In this document: positions 1-8,766 of the stretch, piece after piece
Layout: each line of letters starts with the position of its first letter
Position numbering within the stretch: the stretch's first letter is position 1
NCBI GenBank assembly: GCA_023392125.1
Contig: JAEVZS010000012.1
Location: 33,172 to 97,171, forward strand
Reading direction: 5' to 3'
Length of the DNA: 64,000 nt
Origin: Bacteroidota bacterium
GTDB taxonomy: Bacteria > Bacteroidota > Bacteroidia > Cytophagales > Cytophagaceae
Translations under genes and position numbers: made by a program
Notes under the pieces: model-generated
What the model was told of the DNA's origin: nothing
Database searches by the model: none
Seen by the model: the letters and a program-made list of their open reading frames with translations, nothing else

Positions 1-2
1 AT

Positions 3-1106
3 TTTAATTTACTTTATGCCCTGGGCTTTACAGAGCAGCAAGTAGAGGAAGCCAACAGCTACATATGCGGCACCATGACCATAGAAGGCGCCCCCAACCT
101 GAAAAAAGAACATTTGCCGGTCTTTGACTGTGCGAACAAATGCGGCCCTCACGGGAAAAGATTTTTATCTCCCCGTGCCCACATCAATATGATGGCCGCC
201 GTGCAATCATTCATATCAGGTGCAATATCCAAAACAATCAATTTCCCGCATGAGGCAGAAGTAAAGGAAATTCAGGAAAACTTTGAATATGCCTGGCAAA
301 AAGGCATTAAGGCCTGTACTGTTTATCGTGACGGAAGCAAGCTTTCACAGCCGCTGTCCTCTACCACCAGTAAAGAAAAGAACACTTCAGAAAAGATCGA
401 TCAGACTGTTTTACTGGAAAATATGACGGCTGACCTGGTTCTGGAAGCCGCCCAGAAAATACTCAATGAATCATCGGACACGGCATTCAAAAGGGCATTG
501 TCCGGAGTGGTAAGAAAGAAAAATCTGCCGGACAAGCGAATGGGATTTACTCAAAAAGTAAAAATAGACGGCAATCCGCTCTATATCCGAACCGGTGAAT
601 ACGACGATGGAACGCTTGGAGAGATTTTTATCGATATGTACAAGGAAGGCGCTTCGTATCGTTCGCTGCTCAATTGTTTTGCTGTAGCGATCTCTGTCGG
701 ATTGCAATACGGAGTTCCGCTGGAGGAACTTGTCGACAAATTTACCTTTACGCGATTCGAGCCTTCCGGAAGTGTAGAAGGGCAGCCTTATATCAAATAT
801 TCTACCTCTTTATTCGATTTTATCTTTCGCATGCTGTCCTGGGAATACCTGGGCAGAGAAGATCTGCTGCATATAAAGCCAGAGCAACCCAAAAGCAATA
901 AGCCTTTAAGCGCTGCAAACAGGGAAGAAGGTCCGTCTGCCGGAAAATCCTTTAAAAACTTTGTCAGAACAGAGGAATATACGCAGGAGTTTTTGGGCTC
1001 TTTGATGGGCGATGCCCCCATATGCAATATCTGCGGACATATCACTGTACGAAACGGAACCTGCTACAAGTGCCTCAATTGTGGAAATAGTCTTGGATGC
1101 AGCTAA
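3..1106 (+). CDS. nrdJ: Vitamin B12-dependent ribonucleoside-diphosphate reductase, C-terminal part (partial)
   Basis: The reading frame is open from the left window edge, so the gene starts upstream; 367 residues are visible. The sequence matches the C-terminal third of adenosylcobalamin-dependent (class II) ribonucleotide reductase: a GTMTIEGAPNL stretch followed by the VFDCANKCG segment, a KACTVYRDGSK motif, and a TSCPD-like domain with a GEIFIDMYKEG segment. It ends in a Cys-rich tail (C-x2-C, then C-x2-C and C near the stop) typical of the part that re-reduces the active site. The enzyme makes deoxyribonucleotides without needing oxygen. The next gene, bioB, starts 7 nt after the stop, so the two are probably co-transcribed. 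Only the N-terminal part lies outside the window; no frameshift is seen. Confidence 0.93.
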   Translation, partial: FNLLYALGFTEQQVEEANSYICGTMTIEGAPNLKKEHLPVFDCANKCGPHGKRFLSPRAHINMMAAVQSFISGAISKTINFPHEAEVKEIQENFEYAWQKGIKACTVYRDGSKLSQPLSSTTSKEKNTSEKIDQTVLLENMTADLVLEAAQKILNESSDTAFKRALSGVVRKKNLPDKRMGFTQKVKIDGNPLYIRTGEYDDGTLGEIFIDMYKEGASYRSLLNCFAVAISVGLQYGVPLEELVDKFTFTRFEPSGSVEGQPYIKYSTSLFDFIFRMLSWEYLGREDLLHIKPEQPKSNKPLSAANREEGPSAGKSFKNFVRTEEYTQEFLGSLMGDAPICNICGHITVRNGTCYKCLNCGNSLGCS

Positions 1107-1113
1107 AAAGATC

Positions 1114-2055
1114 ATGATTCGGACAGATTGGAATATGGAAGAAATACGGGCAATCTATCATCAGCCATTGCTAAAGCTGATTTCAGATTCGGCCGATATT
1201 CACAGGAGCCACCACAAGCCCGGAGAAATTCAGGCATCCTCTTTACTGTCTGTAAAAACAGGCGGATGTACCGAAGACTGTGCCTATTGCCCGCAATCGT
1301 ACAGGTATACAACCAATGTATTGCCCGGAAAGCTGGCGGCGATCGGAGAAGTCGTGAAAGCAGCAGCTGAGGCCAAAGCAAAAGGCTGCAGCAGATTCTG
1401 CATGGGAGCTGCCTGGCGGGAAATACGGGACAACCGGGATTATAAGAGAATCACCGAGATGATACAGAAAGTCTCCTCCATGGGGCTTGAGGTGTGCTGC
1501 TCTATGGGTATGCTGAATTACAGCCAGGCTGTCGGGCTAAAAAAAGCCGGACTCTCAATATATAACCACAACATAGATACCAGTGATGACTACTATCCTG
1601 AAATCATATCTACAAGGAAGTTTACAGATAGGCTTGCTACCATCGCCAATGTCCAGAAAGCGGGCCTGGAAATCTGTTCCGGCGGGATAATCGGCATGGG
1701 CGAATCGGAAGATGACCGGATCAAAATGATACATATACTTGCTACGCTTGGCCGGCATCCGGCTTCTGTGCCTGTAAACAGGCTAATCCCTGTAAAAGGG
1801 ACTCCCCTGGAAGATCAGAAAAAAACTACTGTCTGGGAGCTGCTGAGAATAATAGCATGTATTCGCTGTGTGATGCCACAGTCACAGATCCGTTTATCGG
1901 CAGGCAGGTCACAATTGTCCTATGAGGAGCAAGCCTTATGCTTTATCGCAGGTACCAATGCGGTCTTTCTGGGAGACAAGCTGCTCACTGCTCCCAACTC
2001 GGACTATAACAAAGACATGGAAATGTTTGAGCTTTTAGGAGTTCGTCTAAACTAA
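1114..2055 (+). CDS. bioB: Biotin synthase
   Basis: Radical SAM enzyme that inserts sulfur into dethiobiotin, the last step of biotin synthesis. The 313-residue length is normal for BioB. The radical-SAM C-x3-C-x2-C cluster motif is at C52, C56 and C59. The family signatures YNHNIDTS, GGIIGMGE and LSAGR are present, and the C-terminus has the typical GDKLLTAPN stretch. The open frame reaches back to 1012 inside nrdJ, but the ATG at 1114 is chosen because the BioB homology begins there and it lies just after the nrdJ stop. The next gene follows after 14 nt, so this is a middle gene of an operon. No other biotin gene is in the window. Confidence 0.96.
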   Translation: MIRTDWNMEEIRAIYHQPLLKLISDSADIHRSHHKPGEIQASSLLSVKTGGCTEDCAYCPQSYRYTTNVLPGKLAAIGEVVKAAAEAKAKGCSRFCMGAAWREIRDNRDYKRITEMIQKVSSMGLEVCCSMGMLNYSQAVGLKKAGLSIYNHNIDTSDDYYPEIISTRKFTDRLATIANVQKAGLEICSGGIIGMGESEDDRIKMIHILATLGRHPASVPVNRLIPVKGTPLEDQKKTTVWELLRIIACIRCVMPQSQIRLSAGRSQLSYEEQALCFIAGTNAVFLGDKLLTAPNSDYNKDMEMFELLGVRLN

Positions 2056-2069
2056 TAAAATCTGAAGAA

Positions 2070-3470
2070 ATGAAACCAATTGAAAAGATAAAGATATCCG
2101 GTGCCTATGTATGGCCGATTATTGAAGGCGGCAAAGGTATTGGCGCAAGCAACGGAGAAACAGCCGGCGCTTTTGCAGCGGCCGACTCAGTAGGCACTAT
2201 TTCGGGAGTATTTCCGCCTTCGCTCAACGAACATGGCGAAATGCAACCATTGATTTTTACAGGCACAACCCGCAAAAGCCGAAGCAGAGAAATAATAAGA
2301 CACAGCATTGAGGGAAGCATCAGAGAAATAAAAAAAGCGCATGAAATATCCGGCGGCAGAGGAAGAATCCATCTGAATGTACTGTGGGGAGTAGCCGGTG
2401 CCGAAGAAATAATCGAATCGGTGCTTAGCCAGACCCAGGGCATGCTGCATGGAATAACCTGTGGCGCAGGAATGCCCTACAGGCTTGCGGCCATAGCAAA
2501 AAGGTACGGGGTTTATTATTATCCGATCGTATCTTCAGCAAGGGCCTTTTCGGCACTATGGGCCAGAACGTATAAAGAAGTTCCCGAGCTGCTGGGCGGA
2601 GTTGTATACGAAGACCCCTGGAAAGCCGGCGGACATAATGGTCTTTCAAGCAAGGATAATCCTCTTGAGCCGGAACACCCCTATTGGAGAGTAGAACAAA
2701 TACGGACCGTCATGCTAAAACACGGACTGAAAGATGTTCCGATTATTATGGCCGGTGGTGTCTGGGATCTTAAAACGTTTGAAAACTGGATCGGCAATCC
2801 GGATCTTGGTCCTATCGGGTTTCAGATCGGAACCAGAAGCCTGCTGACTCAGGAAAGCCCGATTTCGGAGCAATGGAAAGAAAAGCTGATGACCGTACGA
2901 AAGGAAGATGTGGTTTTAAACAATTTCAGCTCCACCGGTTTCAATTCTTCGGCAATTAAAAATGAATTTATAAAAGAGCTGGAAGAAAGATCCTCCAGAC
3001 AAATTGCCATATCGAAGGAACCCAAAGGCGAGTTTACCATACCGTTTTTAAAATCTGAAACATCAAAGGTGTATATTTCGGAAAGTGGCCGGCAGCAAGC
3101 CCGCAACTGGATTGTAGAAGGATATACAAAGTTTATGGAAACTCCGGATTCTACTTTACTGTTTGTAACCAAAGAAAAAGCCAAAGCAATCAAAACCGAT
3201 CAACGCGACTGCAAAGGCTGTCTTGCTGCCTGCAAATTCAGCAGCTGGTCTGTCGATAAGCTAAAAAACTATACCACAGGGCTGTTGCCTGATCCCCGCA
3301 GCTTTTGCATATTCAAAACGTTGCAGAATATTATCTGCGGAGAAGACGCGGAATACGAGCTTATGTTTTCCGGACATACTACCTACAAATTCTCCATGGA
3401 TCCCTTATATAGAAACGGGAATATACCTTCGATAAAAGAGCTGATTGCAAGAATGCTCCAGGGAGATTAA
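2070..3470 (+). CDS. Nitronate monooxygenase-like flavoprotein (NPD family), long form
   Basis: A 466-residue TIM-barrel flavoenzyme of the nitronate monooxygenase / FabK-like family. Visible features are the Gly-rich N-terminal strand, a glycine-rich ITCGAGMP loop, PIVSSARAF, the KAGGHNG active-site segment and PIIMAGGVWD with GFQIGTR further on, the FMN phosphate-binding region. Usual family members have about 320-360 residues. Here an extra C-terminal part follows with C-x2-C-x3-C (near residues 380-386) and two further Cys, suggesting a metal or Fe-S site. Substrate is unknown: oxidation of nitronates is the family reaction, but many members have other roles. It is the last gene of the nrdJ-bioB run and is followed by a strong terminator. 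Confidence 0.8.
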   Translation: MKPIEKIKISGAYVWPIIEGGKGIGASNGETAGAFAAADSVGTISGVFPPSLNEHGEMQPLIFTGTTRKSRSREIIRHSIEGSIREIKKAHEISGGRGRIHLNVLWGVAGAEEIIESVLSQTQGMLHGITCGAGMPYRLAAIAKRYGVYYYPIVSSARAFSALWARTYKEVPELLGGVVYEDPWKAGGHNGLSSKDNPLEPEHPYWRVEQIRTVMLKHGLKDVPIIMAGGVWDLKTFENWIGNPDLGPIGFQIGTRSLLTQESPISEQWKEKLMTVRKEDVVLNNFSSTGFNSSAIKNEFIKELEERSSRQIAISKEPKGEFTIPFLKSETSKVYISESGRQQARNWIVEGYTKFMETPDSTLLFVTKEKAKAIKTDQRDCKGCLAACKFSSWSVDKLKNYTTGLLPDPRSFCIFKTLQNIICGEDAEYELMFSGHTTYKFSMDPLYRNGNIPSIKELIARMLQGD

Positions 3471-3502
3471 TAACACCATCAATTTACCTGATTTGTACAA
3501 TA

Positions 3503-3547
3503 AAGGCGGAATTTCCCATGGTGGGAAAAACCGCCTTTTTGTTTTTT
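3503..3547 (+). terminator. Rho-independent terminator after the nrdJ-bioB operon
   Basis: A stem of AAGGCGG plus TTTCCCA pairs with TGGGAAA plus CCGCCTT across a short ATGG-centred loop and is followed directly by a T-rich run. It lies 32 nt after the flavoprotein stop codon. Confidence 0.9.
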
Positions 3548-3677
3548 ATACAGAAAACGGAGTCAACAATCTTTTACAGAATTACAGTATTTCTGCAAAA
3601 TACGATGCAGGGAGGCTCTGATTTATACTCAAAAAAAAACCCGGGGAGCAGGCGCTTACTTCAGTATACACTGATTG

Positions 3678-4685
3678 TCAGGCCCGCTTCATCAGGTAGA
3701 GAACAAACACCGCAATAAGCAATACTATTACAGCCATTGCCTGATGAATAACACCCAGTACTACCGGCACTTTATACAGCAGTGTAATTACTCCCAGGGT
3801 ATATTGAAGAAGAATAATGCCGCTGAGCAGCATAAAATTTCTTTTTAGCGGCAAATAATCCGGGAAGCGGTACACATAGATCGTTGCTCCGCTTACCCAA
3901 ATTAAAAGTATACTTCCTGTTAGCCGATGCATAAACTGAACAGCTATGCCATTGTCCAGAAAATTTTGCAGAACAGTACGCATGACTAGAATGCCATCAG
4001 GGATCCATTTCCCGTTCATTTTGGGAAATGTATTGTACGCAAATCCTGCTTTCAAGCCGGCAGTAAAAGCCCCATACAGCAGCTGAGCTGCAATGAGGAA
4101 AACAATGCCCATCATCAAATAATAAATTTTTCTGCTTACCGGCACCCTTGCAATCTGCATGGTTTCCAGCGCTGTTACAAAAATCACTGAAATCAATAAG
4201 CAAGCCAGTAAAAAATGTGCTGCCAGACGGTAATGGCTTACGTGCGGGCTGTCTGCCAGACCACTCTTTACCATAAACCATCCCATAAAACCCTGTAAGG
4301 CACCCAGCACAAAAATCAGAATCAGTCTTCTGCCCAATTGCAGGCTTATTTTTCTCTGAAAAAGAAATAAACCCAAAGGAATGATAAAGGCAAATCCTGT
4401 TATCCTCCCCAGGAGTCTGTGCGTATATTCCCAGAAAAAAATAAATTTAAACCCGCTCAGGTCCATGGCCGGATTGAGTCTGATAAATTCAGGAAACTGC
4501 TTATACTTTTCAAAAGCAATTTCCCAATCCTGCTGCGTAAGCGGAGGAATTGCGCCCGATATCAGGTTCCATTCTACAATTGATAATCCTGAACCGGTCA
4601 GTCTGGTAATCCCCCCGATTATAACCATCAGAAATACCAGAAAACAGCCTGTAAACAGCCAGATCGTGATACTCCTCTTTTTCAT
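3678..4685 (-). CDS. ctaA: Heme A synthase (CtaA/COX15)
   Basis: Inner-membrane enzyme that oxidises the C8 methyl group of heme O to give heme A for aa3-type cytochrome oxidases. The 335 residues form about eight membrane helices. The family motifs are clear: GGITRLTGSGLS after the first helix, EYTHR with H89, HVSHYRLAAHF with H148, H151 and H157, QFMHR with H253 and GVIHQ with H314, the His residues that bind heme in this family. The start codon overlaps the stop of the upstream BNR-repeat gene by one base, so the two are translationally coupled. It is the last gene of the 8.6-3.7 kb minus-strand operon. No oxidase subunit gene is nearby, so linkage with a TonB receptor and a metal-site protein is the notable context. 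Confidence 0.94.
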   Translation of the reverse strand: MKKRSITIWLFTGCFLVFLMVIIGGITRLTGSGLSIVEWNLISGAIPPLTQQDWEIAFEKYKQFPEFIRLNPAMDLSGFKFIFFWEYTHRLLGRITGFAFIIPLGLFLFQRKISLQLGRRLILIFVLGALQGFMGWFMVKSGLADSPHVSHYRLAAHFLLACLLISVIFVTALETMQIARVPVSRKIYYLMMGIVFLIAAQLLYGAFTAGLKAGFAYNTFPKMNGKWIPDGILVMRTVLQNFLDNGIAVQFMHRLTGSILLIWVSGATIYVYRFPDYLPLKRNFMLLSGIILLQYTLGVITLLYKVPVVLGVIHQAMAVIVLLIAVFVLYLMKRA

Positions 4686-5890
4686 TATACCTTCACGGTT
4701 CTGTATTTCAGCTTATACAATTCGCCATCTCTTTCCAGCCAGGCCACCAGCATGCTATTGCTGTCAACAGCAAGCAGGATCGGGTGCATGGTATCCGATG
4801 CCTCCTCCGACAGAGCAAAGGCAGCCTTACCGGAAGAGGCTACATTTTTAAGAAACACTCTGTTGTAATAGGCCCCCTTATATTTTACCGGTTCGCTCCA
4901 GGACAGAAATACCTTCTGATCCGACAGGGAGGCAATATGCGCATGTCGTGCCTCACCCGAAACCAATCGTCTCTGCTGAAAAGTTTTGCCACGGTCTCCG
5001 GAAAAAGTATAATAGATACCGGCCTCAGAAGCTCCGGTAAACCAGGTAAAATGCATAACGCCCTCCGATTCGGCAATATCGGGTCCTGCATGAGGACATC
5101 CTTTAATCATCCATTTGTCATTGCTTATACATACAGGATTGGCAAAAGTAAGACCGCCATCCCGGGAGGTGATCAACAGTATATCCCGGCAGCCATCCTG
5201 CAGCAGCCCTCTGTACAGGGCACAGACTCTGCCGTCGGCAGCTACATACAACCGTGTCCTGCAGCACTGGCAGGTATTGGCTGCAATTCTGTAATCTCTT
5301 CCAAAGCCTTTTCCCGGAGCAGTTTTTGCCCAATATAATTCGGATCCGGTATCACTGCCGGCATTGCGCGTATCCAGCCAGATTACCCCGATTTCACCAT
5401 CCGGCAAAACAGCCACATCGTGAAAAGCATGGCTGTTTCCCTCCTCATCCGAATGGATATTTCGGGCTTTGGTCCAGCTTTTCCCCTTATCGGCTGAAAT
5501 AACATATTCAATGGTTCCGGCAAAGCGGTTCTGAGCCGTAGGCTTTCGTTTGGCAAATACTGCTACAACAGAACCGTCCTGCTTAAAAGCAATTTTAGGT
5601 GCGCCCTCTCCATGTCCGTCGGTGCAGCCTTCTGTTCCGGGGACTTTGACAGGAGCAGAAAACGTATTTCCCTGATCATAGGAGATAGCAAAAACCATAT
5701 GGTTTTTCCCGGAAGACGGCTCCTCTTCGATCCATGAAATAACCGGATTGTTGTCCTGATCCCGGGTAAGGTAATGCCCGTAAGCATTTTTGCCGGAATC
5801 CGAAATAAGCCTGCTTTCGCTGCCGGCATATGCGGCAGAGACCGAACCAGCAAGGACATAAAGCAGCAGATATGCTATTTTTGTTTTCAT
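4685..5890 (-). CDS. Exported sialidase-superfamily (BNR/Asp-box) protein with CxCC motif
   Basis: A 401-residue protein with a signal peptide (cleavage after about residue 22) and at least four Asp-box repeats of the type S-x-D-x-G-x-(T/S)-(W/F): SYDQGNTF, SADKGKSW, SRDGGLTF and SGDRGKTF. This indicates a six-bladed sialidase-like beta-propeller. The classical sialidase arginine/tyrosine set is not evident. Instead there is a TCQCCR motif and a GCPHAGP motif, which could bind a metal. It lies between a TonB receptor and heme A synthase, 5 nt after the receptor stop, which makes a role in metal or heme handling in the periplasm more likely than sugar hydrolysis. That role is inference. Confidence 0.8.
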   Translation of the reverse strand: MKTKIAYLLLYVLAGSVSAAYAGSESRLISDSGKNAYGHYLTRDQDNNPVISWIEEEPSSGKNHMVFAISYDQGNTFSAPVKVPGTEGCTDGHGEGAPKIAFKQDGSVVAVFAKRKPTAQNRFAGTIEYVISADKGKSWTKARNIHSDEEGNSHAFHDVAVLPDGEIGVIWLDTRNAGSDTGSELYWAKTAPGKGFGRDYRIAANTCQCCRTRLYVAADGRVCALYRGLLQDGCRDILLITSRDGGLTFANPVCISNDKWMIKGCPHAGPDIAESEGVMHFTWFTGASEAGIYYTFSGDRGKTFQQRRLVSGEARHAHIASLSDQKVFLSWSEPVKYKGAYYNRVFLKNVASSGKAAFALSEEASDTMHPILLAVDSNSMLVAWLERDGELYKLKYRTVKV

Positions 5891-5895
5891 AATTC

Positions 5896-8181
5896 CTAAA
5901 AGATATATTTGATGGACAATCCTGTGTAATAGTTTCTGCGTGGCGACGGGTTATAGAACCGGGGCAATGAGCCGGGGCCGAATCCTTTTGCATTCAGGCT
6001 GACAAAAGAGGAATATTTTGAATCCAGCATATTATTTACACCTGCAAAGATTTCTACAGGAATATTTTTCAGGACATATTTTCTATAGCCGGCCTTACAG
6101 TTCAGCAAGCTGTACCCTTCGGTATAAATACTATTGTCATCGAGTATGGGGAACCGGTCGATATACTGAAATGTAGTATATACATACAAGCCGAATTTTG
6201 TTTCTATATCCAGCCCCGCATTAAAGATATTCGATGGCACACCAGTCAGCTTTTTTCCGGAGTAATCTTTATTATCAATACGATATTCTTTGAAGTAAAA
6301 ATTATTCAGGGTATAGGAGATAAAAGGTCTGATCAGGGAAACAGATTTGTTTGTCCTTGTCAGCTTATAGGATACCGTACTTTCTATCCCGTTATGAGCC
6401 GTTTTTCCGGCATTTACATAAACAGTCTGATAGGGAGCCACCGTTTGCGGAATCAGCTCATTGCTGAGCTGAAGCGAAAAGAAAGAAACATCATAGCTTA
6501 ATCTTTTCTTCAGAAAATCTCCGCGTGTTCCCAGCTCATAGTTTATCCCCTTTTCAGCCTCCACCGAATAATTGATGCTGCCGTCGGGGTTGGAAATTTC
6601 CCCGTCTGTAGGAGGAGAAAAACCATAGCTAATGCTGGAATAAACAGCATACTGATCCCTGAAAATTTTGGACAAACCCACTCTGGGTGTCACAACGGGC
6701 CTGAATACTTTCTTTCCGGTAAAATCGACTCCGTTGCTTTTCAGCAGATCTTCAATACGATATTGAATACTGTTGGTACTAACTCCGGTAGTCAGGATAA
6801 TACTTTTTTTAAACTCAAAATCAGCCTGTCCGAAAATACTGTACTGGTAAGCATTCACTATTTTATCCTGGGTCATATCACCCTCTGCACCCCGGTTATT
6901 TATATAATACCTGCTTTTATTATTTCCCTGCAGGTATTCCCCGCCAAGAGTAAATCTGGCTTTTACCGAGCTGATCTGCTTTTCGTAAATAATACGTGAC
7001 CGCCCGCCCAGGCTCAGGTATTGCCCTTTTATATAGGCAAACACAATCGGGTGATCCAGGTCGTACATGCTGGTATAGATCGTAGTGATCAGAGACAAGC
7101 TTTGGGAAAAAGAATGATCCGCAGAAACCCCCACCCTGGTCCAGCTCTGATTCCGGCCGGCATCTTTTTCCAGCTCCGGAGCCGATGCCATGGTCGGATT
7201 TTCAGCAAACTGAATGCTGTCCAGTGCTCCCGGCAACTGAGTATTCTGTTGCGAATGATTAACGAATACAGAAAATATAGTTTTTTCTGAAGGATAAAAA
7301 CGGGCAAATACAGAGACAAATTTTCGTTCATCGGCGCTATGATTTCTATATCCGCTATACTGCTGGGTTCCGAAAGTGGCAATCACATTGGATCTGGCGC
7401 CCCCAAGCTTAAGCGATGCATTCCATTTGAAAAGGCCGTAGCTGCCAGCCATAGCGGATGTTTCAAATGATTTGGCATTGGAAGGAGCTTTTTCGCTTCT
7501 GATAGTAAGCACGCCACCCAATCCTGAGCCATAGATACTGGAAGCAGGACCTTTAATTACTTCCACAGAGCCTAAGGTGCCGATATCTAATCCTTCGAGC
7601 CTGGTAAAGCCGTTTGCTTCTGTGAGAGGAATTTCATTGAGGTAGATCTTAAGATTACGGATACCATACGATGACCTCACTCCTACTCCGCGAATCGAAA
7701 TTCTCGAATCACCCAAATGGCTTTGATCGACCATAACTCCGGGAATTAAATTCAGAGAAGACTGTAAGGAAACTCCTCCAGACCGCTGAATGTCTTTTTG
7801 AGTAACAAGCCCGACTGAGCCAGGGACCTCAAGCAGCCTTTTATCAGAATCGTAGGCGGTAGTAACCACTTCATTCAGGCTTAGTATTGCGGGATTGAGC
7901 TTTATAAGCATTTTGTCGGAATAGCTTTCCCTGGCGAGCGTTAAGGTATCATAACCCATATAGCTGATAATAAGCCGGTCAGAAACCCGGTCAGCCAACT
8001 CAAATTTTCCGTTCTGATCGGTATATATAAATGTGCTATCATTCAATTGTATCGTAGCCAGAGGCAAGGCTTCCTGGGTTTCTTTGTCAATTATCCTCCC
8101 GTTTACCGTCTGGGAATAGACCGCATGGTATACTGTGAATACGCACACGAATGCCGTACTCACAACTATTTTTAAAGTCAT
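5896..8181 (-). CDS. TonB-dependent outer-membrane receptor (candidate metal/copper receptor)
   Basis: A 761-residue receptor. After a signal peptide (to about residue 23) comes a carboxypeptidase-regulatory-like domain (NGRIIDKETQEALPLATI), then a TonB plug with SLNLIPGVMVDQ, ISIRGVG and VEVIKGPASSIYGSG, then a 22-strand type barrel ending in a C-terminal Phe (IKYIF). No SusD-like partner is present, which argues against a polysaccharide system. It is followed by the CxCC propeller and heme A synthase and preceded by a small Cys-containing membrane protein. The divergent promoter region is shared with the RIC operon. By analogy with OprC/NosA, copper is a reasonable guess for the substrate because NosZ and cytochrome oxidases need copper. 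The sequence itself does not prove the ligand. Confidence 0.88.
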   Translation of the reverse strand: MTLKIVVSTAFVCVFTVYHAVYSQTVNGRIIDKETQEALPLATIQLNDSTFIYTDQNGKFELADRVSDRLIISYMGYDTLTLARESYSDKMLIKLNPAILSLNEVVTTAYDSDKRLLEVPGSVGLVTQKDIQRSGGVSLQSSLNLIPGVMVDQSHLGDSRISIRGVGVRSSYGIRNLKIYLNEIPLTEANGFTRLEGLDIGTLGSVEVIKGPASSIYGSGLGGVLTIRSEKAPSNAKSFETSAMAGSYGLFKWNASLKLGGARSNVIATFGTQQYSGYRNHSADERKFVSVFARFYPSEKTIFSVFVNHSQQNTQLPGALDSIQFAENPTMASAPELEKDAGRNQSWTRVGVSADHSFSQSLSLITTIYTSMYDLDHPIVFAYIKGQYLSLGGRSRIIYEKQISSVKARFTLGGEYLQGNNKSRYYINNRGAEGDMTQDKIVNAYQYSIFGQADFEFKKSIILTTGVSTNSIQYRIEDLLKSNGVDFTGKKVFRPVVTPRVGLSKIFRDQYAVYSSISYGFSPPTDGEISNPDGSINYSVEAEKGINYELGTRGDFLKKRLSYDVSFFSLQLSNELIPQTVAPYQTVYVNAGKTAHNGIESTVSYKLTRTNKSVSLIRPFISYTLNNFYFKEYRIDNKDYSGKKLTGVPSNIFNAGLDIETKFGLYVYTTFQYIDRFPILDDNSIYTEGYSLLNCKAGYRKYVLKNIPVEIFAGVNNMLDSKYSSFVSLNAKGFGPGSLPRFYNPSPRRNYYTGLSIKYIF

Positions 8182-8225
8182 GGTGTTGTTATTTAGTGTA
8201 AATCAGAAATTTCAAAGTGGGGGAA

Positions 8226-8591
8226 CTAAATAACAGAGGGAGGATGAAAAATATCTGACCAGTAAGTGCCTGCATAAAAAATATCCAATGGCGGAAATAC
8301 AGTCACATTATATACAAAGAAAAGGATGCTGTCAAAAACAAAGGAAGCCGGGCTGGTTGAATACGCTCTTTCGTTCTCAAAAACAAATGTGCCCGTTTTT
8401 TTTGAATCTTCACCGGCCTTGTTCAATTCATTTCTGAGATAGCATGTCCCCTCACAGCCGGTCCCCTTATTCTTACAGAAAAGGGTCGCTATCTTCTCCT
8501 TATTTACGCTATAGTTCAGATACGGCAAAACCGTCCTGAAAGAAGCAGTCAGGTACAGTAACAAGAGCAATATGCTTACGCCTTTTTTCAT
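8226..8591 (-). CDS. Small membrane-anchored Cys-motif protein
   Basis: A 121-residue protein with one N-terminal hydrophobic helix and a compact Cys segment of the form LFCKNKGTGCEGTCYL (C-x6-C-x3-C), then a second hydrophobic stretch. It resembles small Bacteroidota proteins with a CNGKCYL-type motif that sit beside TonB receptors; I have no experimentally known function to assign. The ATG at 8591 is preferred, since the longer version would start at a TTG at 8603. It is the first gene of the operon running to heme A synthase, and its start lies about 60 nt from an FNR-like box. The Cys spacing would suit binding of a soft metal such as copper (inference). Confidence 0.65.
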   Translation of the reverse strand: MKKGVSILLLLLYLTASFRTVLPYLNYSVNKEKIATLFCKNKGTGCEGTCYLRNELNKAGEDSKKTGTFVFENERAYSTSPASFVFDSILFFVYNVTVFPPLDIFYAGTYWSDIFHPPSVI

Positions 8592-8650
8592 TATAGGACC
8601 CAAATTTAAACAATCCGGTATGTAAAAAAGATGACAAGTTTACTCAATGC

Positions 8651-8668
8651 AAATGATATAGATCATTT
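8651..8668. promoter_or_regulatory. FNR/DNR-like operator in divergent promoter region
   Basis: Perfect inverted repeat AAATGAT-N4-ATCATTT. The core TGAT-N4-ATCA fits FNR-family sites (TTGAT-N4-ATCAA). A possible -7 element (TAATTGTG, 8691-8698) lies downstream on the + strand, putting the box centre about 43 bp before the expected start site, close to the class II FNR position. It could serve both the RIC operon (+) and the TonB/ctaA operon (-). Confidence 0.65.
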
Positions 8669-8766
8669 TTATCAAAAATTTTTTGACGGATAATTGTGTT
8701 TATATAAAAGATAAAAAGATCTTTTATTCTACAAATAATCAACTTATATTTAGTAAAAACAAAATC

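Noticed and set aside
4685..5890. True exo-alpha-sialidase assignment for the BNR protein
   Set aside because: Asp boxes are present but the catalytic arginine triad is not recognisable, and the CxCC motif and gene context point elsewhere.
8714..8725. AAAAGATCTTTT palindrome in the 5' region of the RIC gene
   Set aside because: A/T-rich palindrome, likely chance; it lacks the TGAT/ATCA core of the FNR-like boxes.
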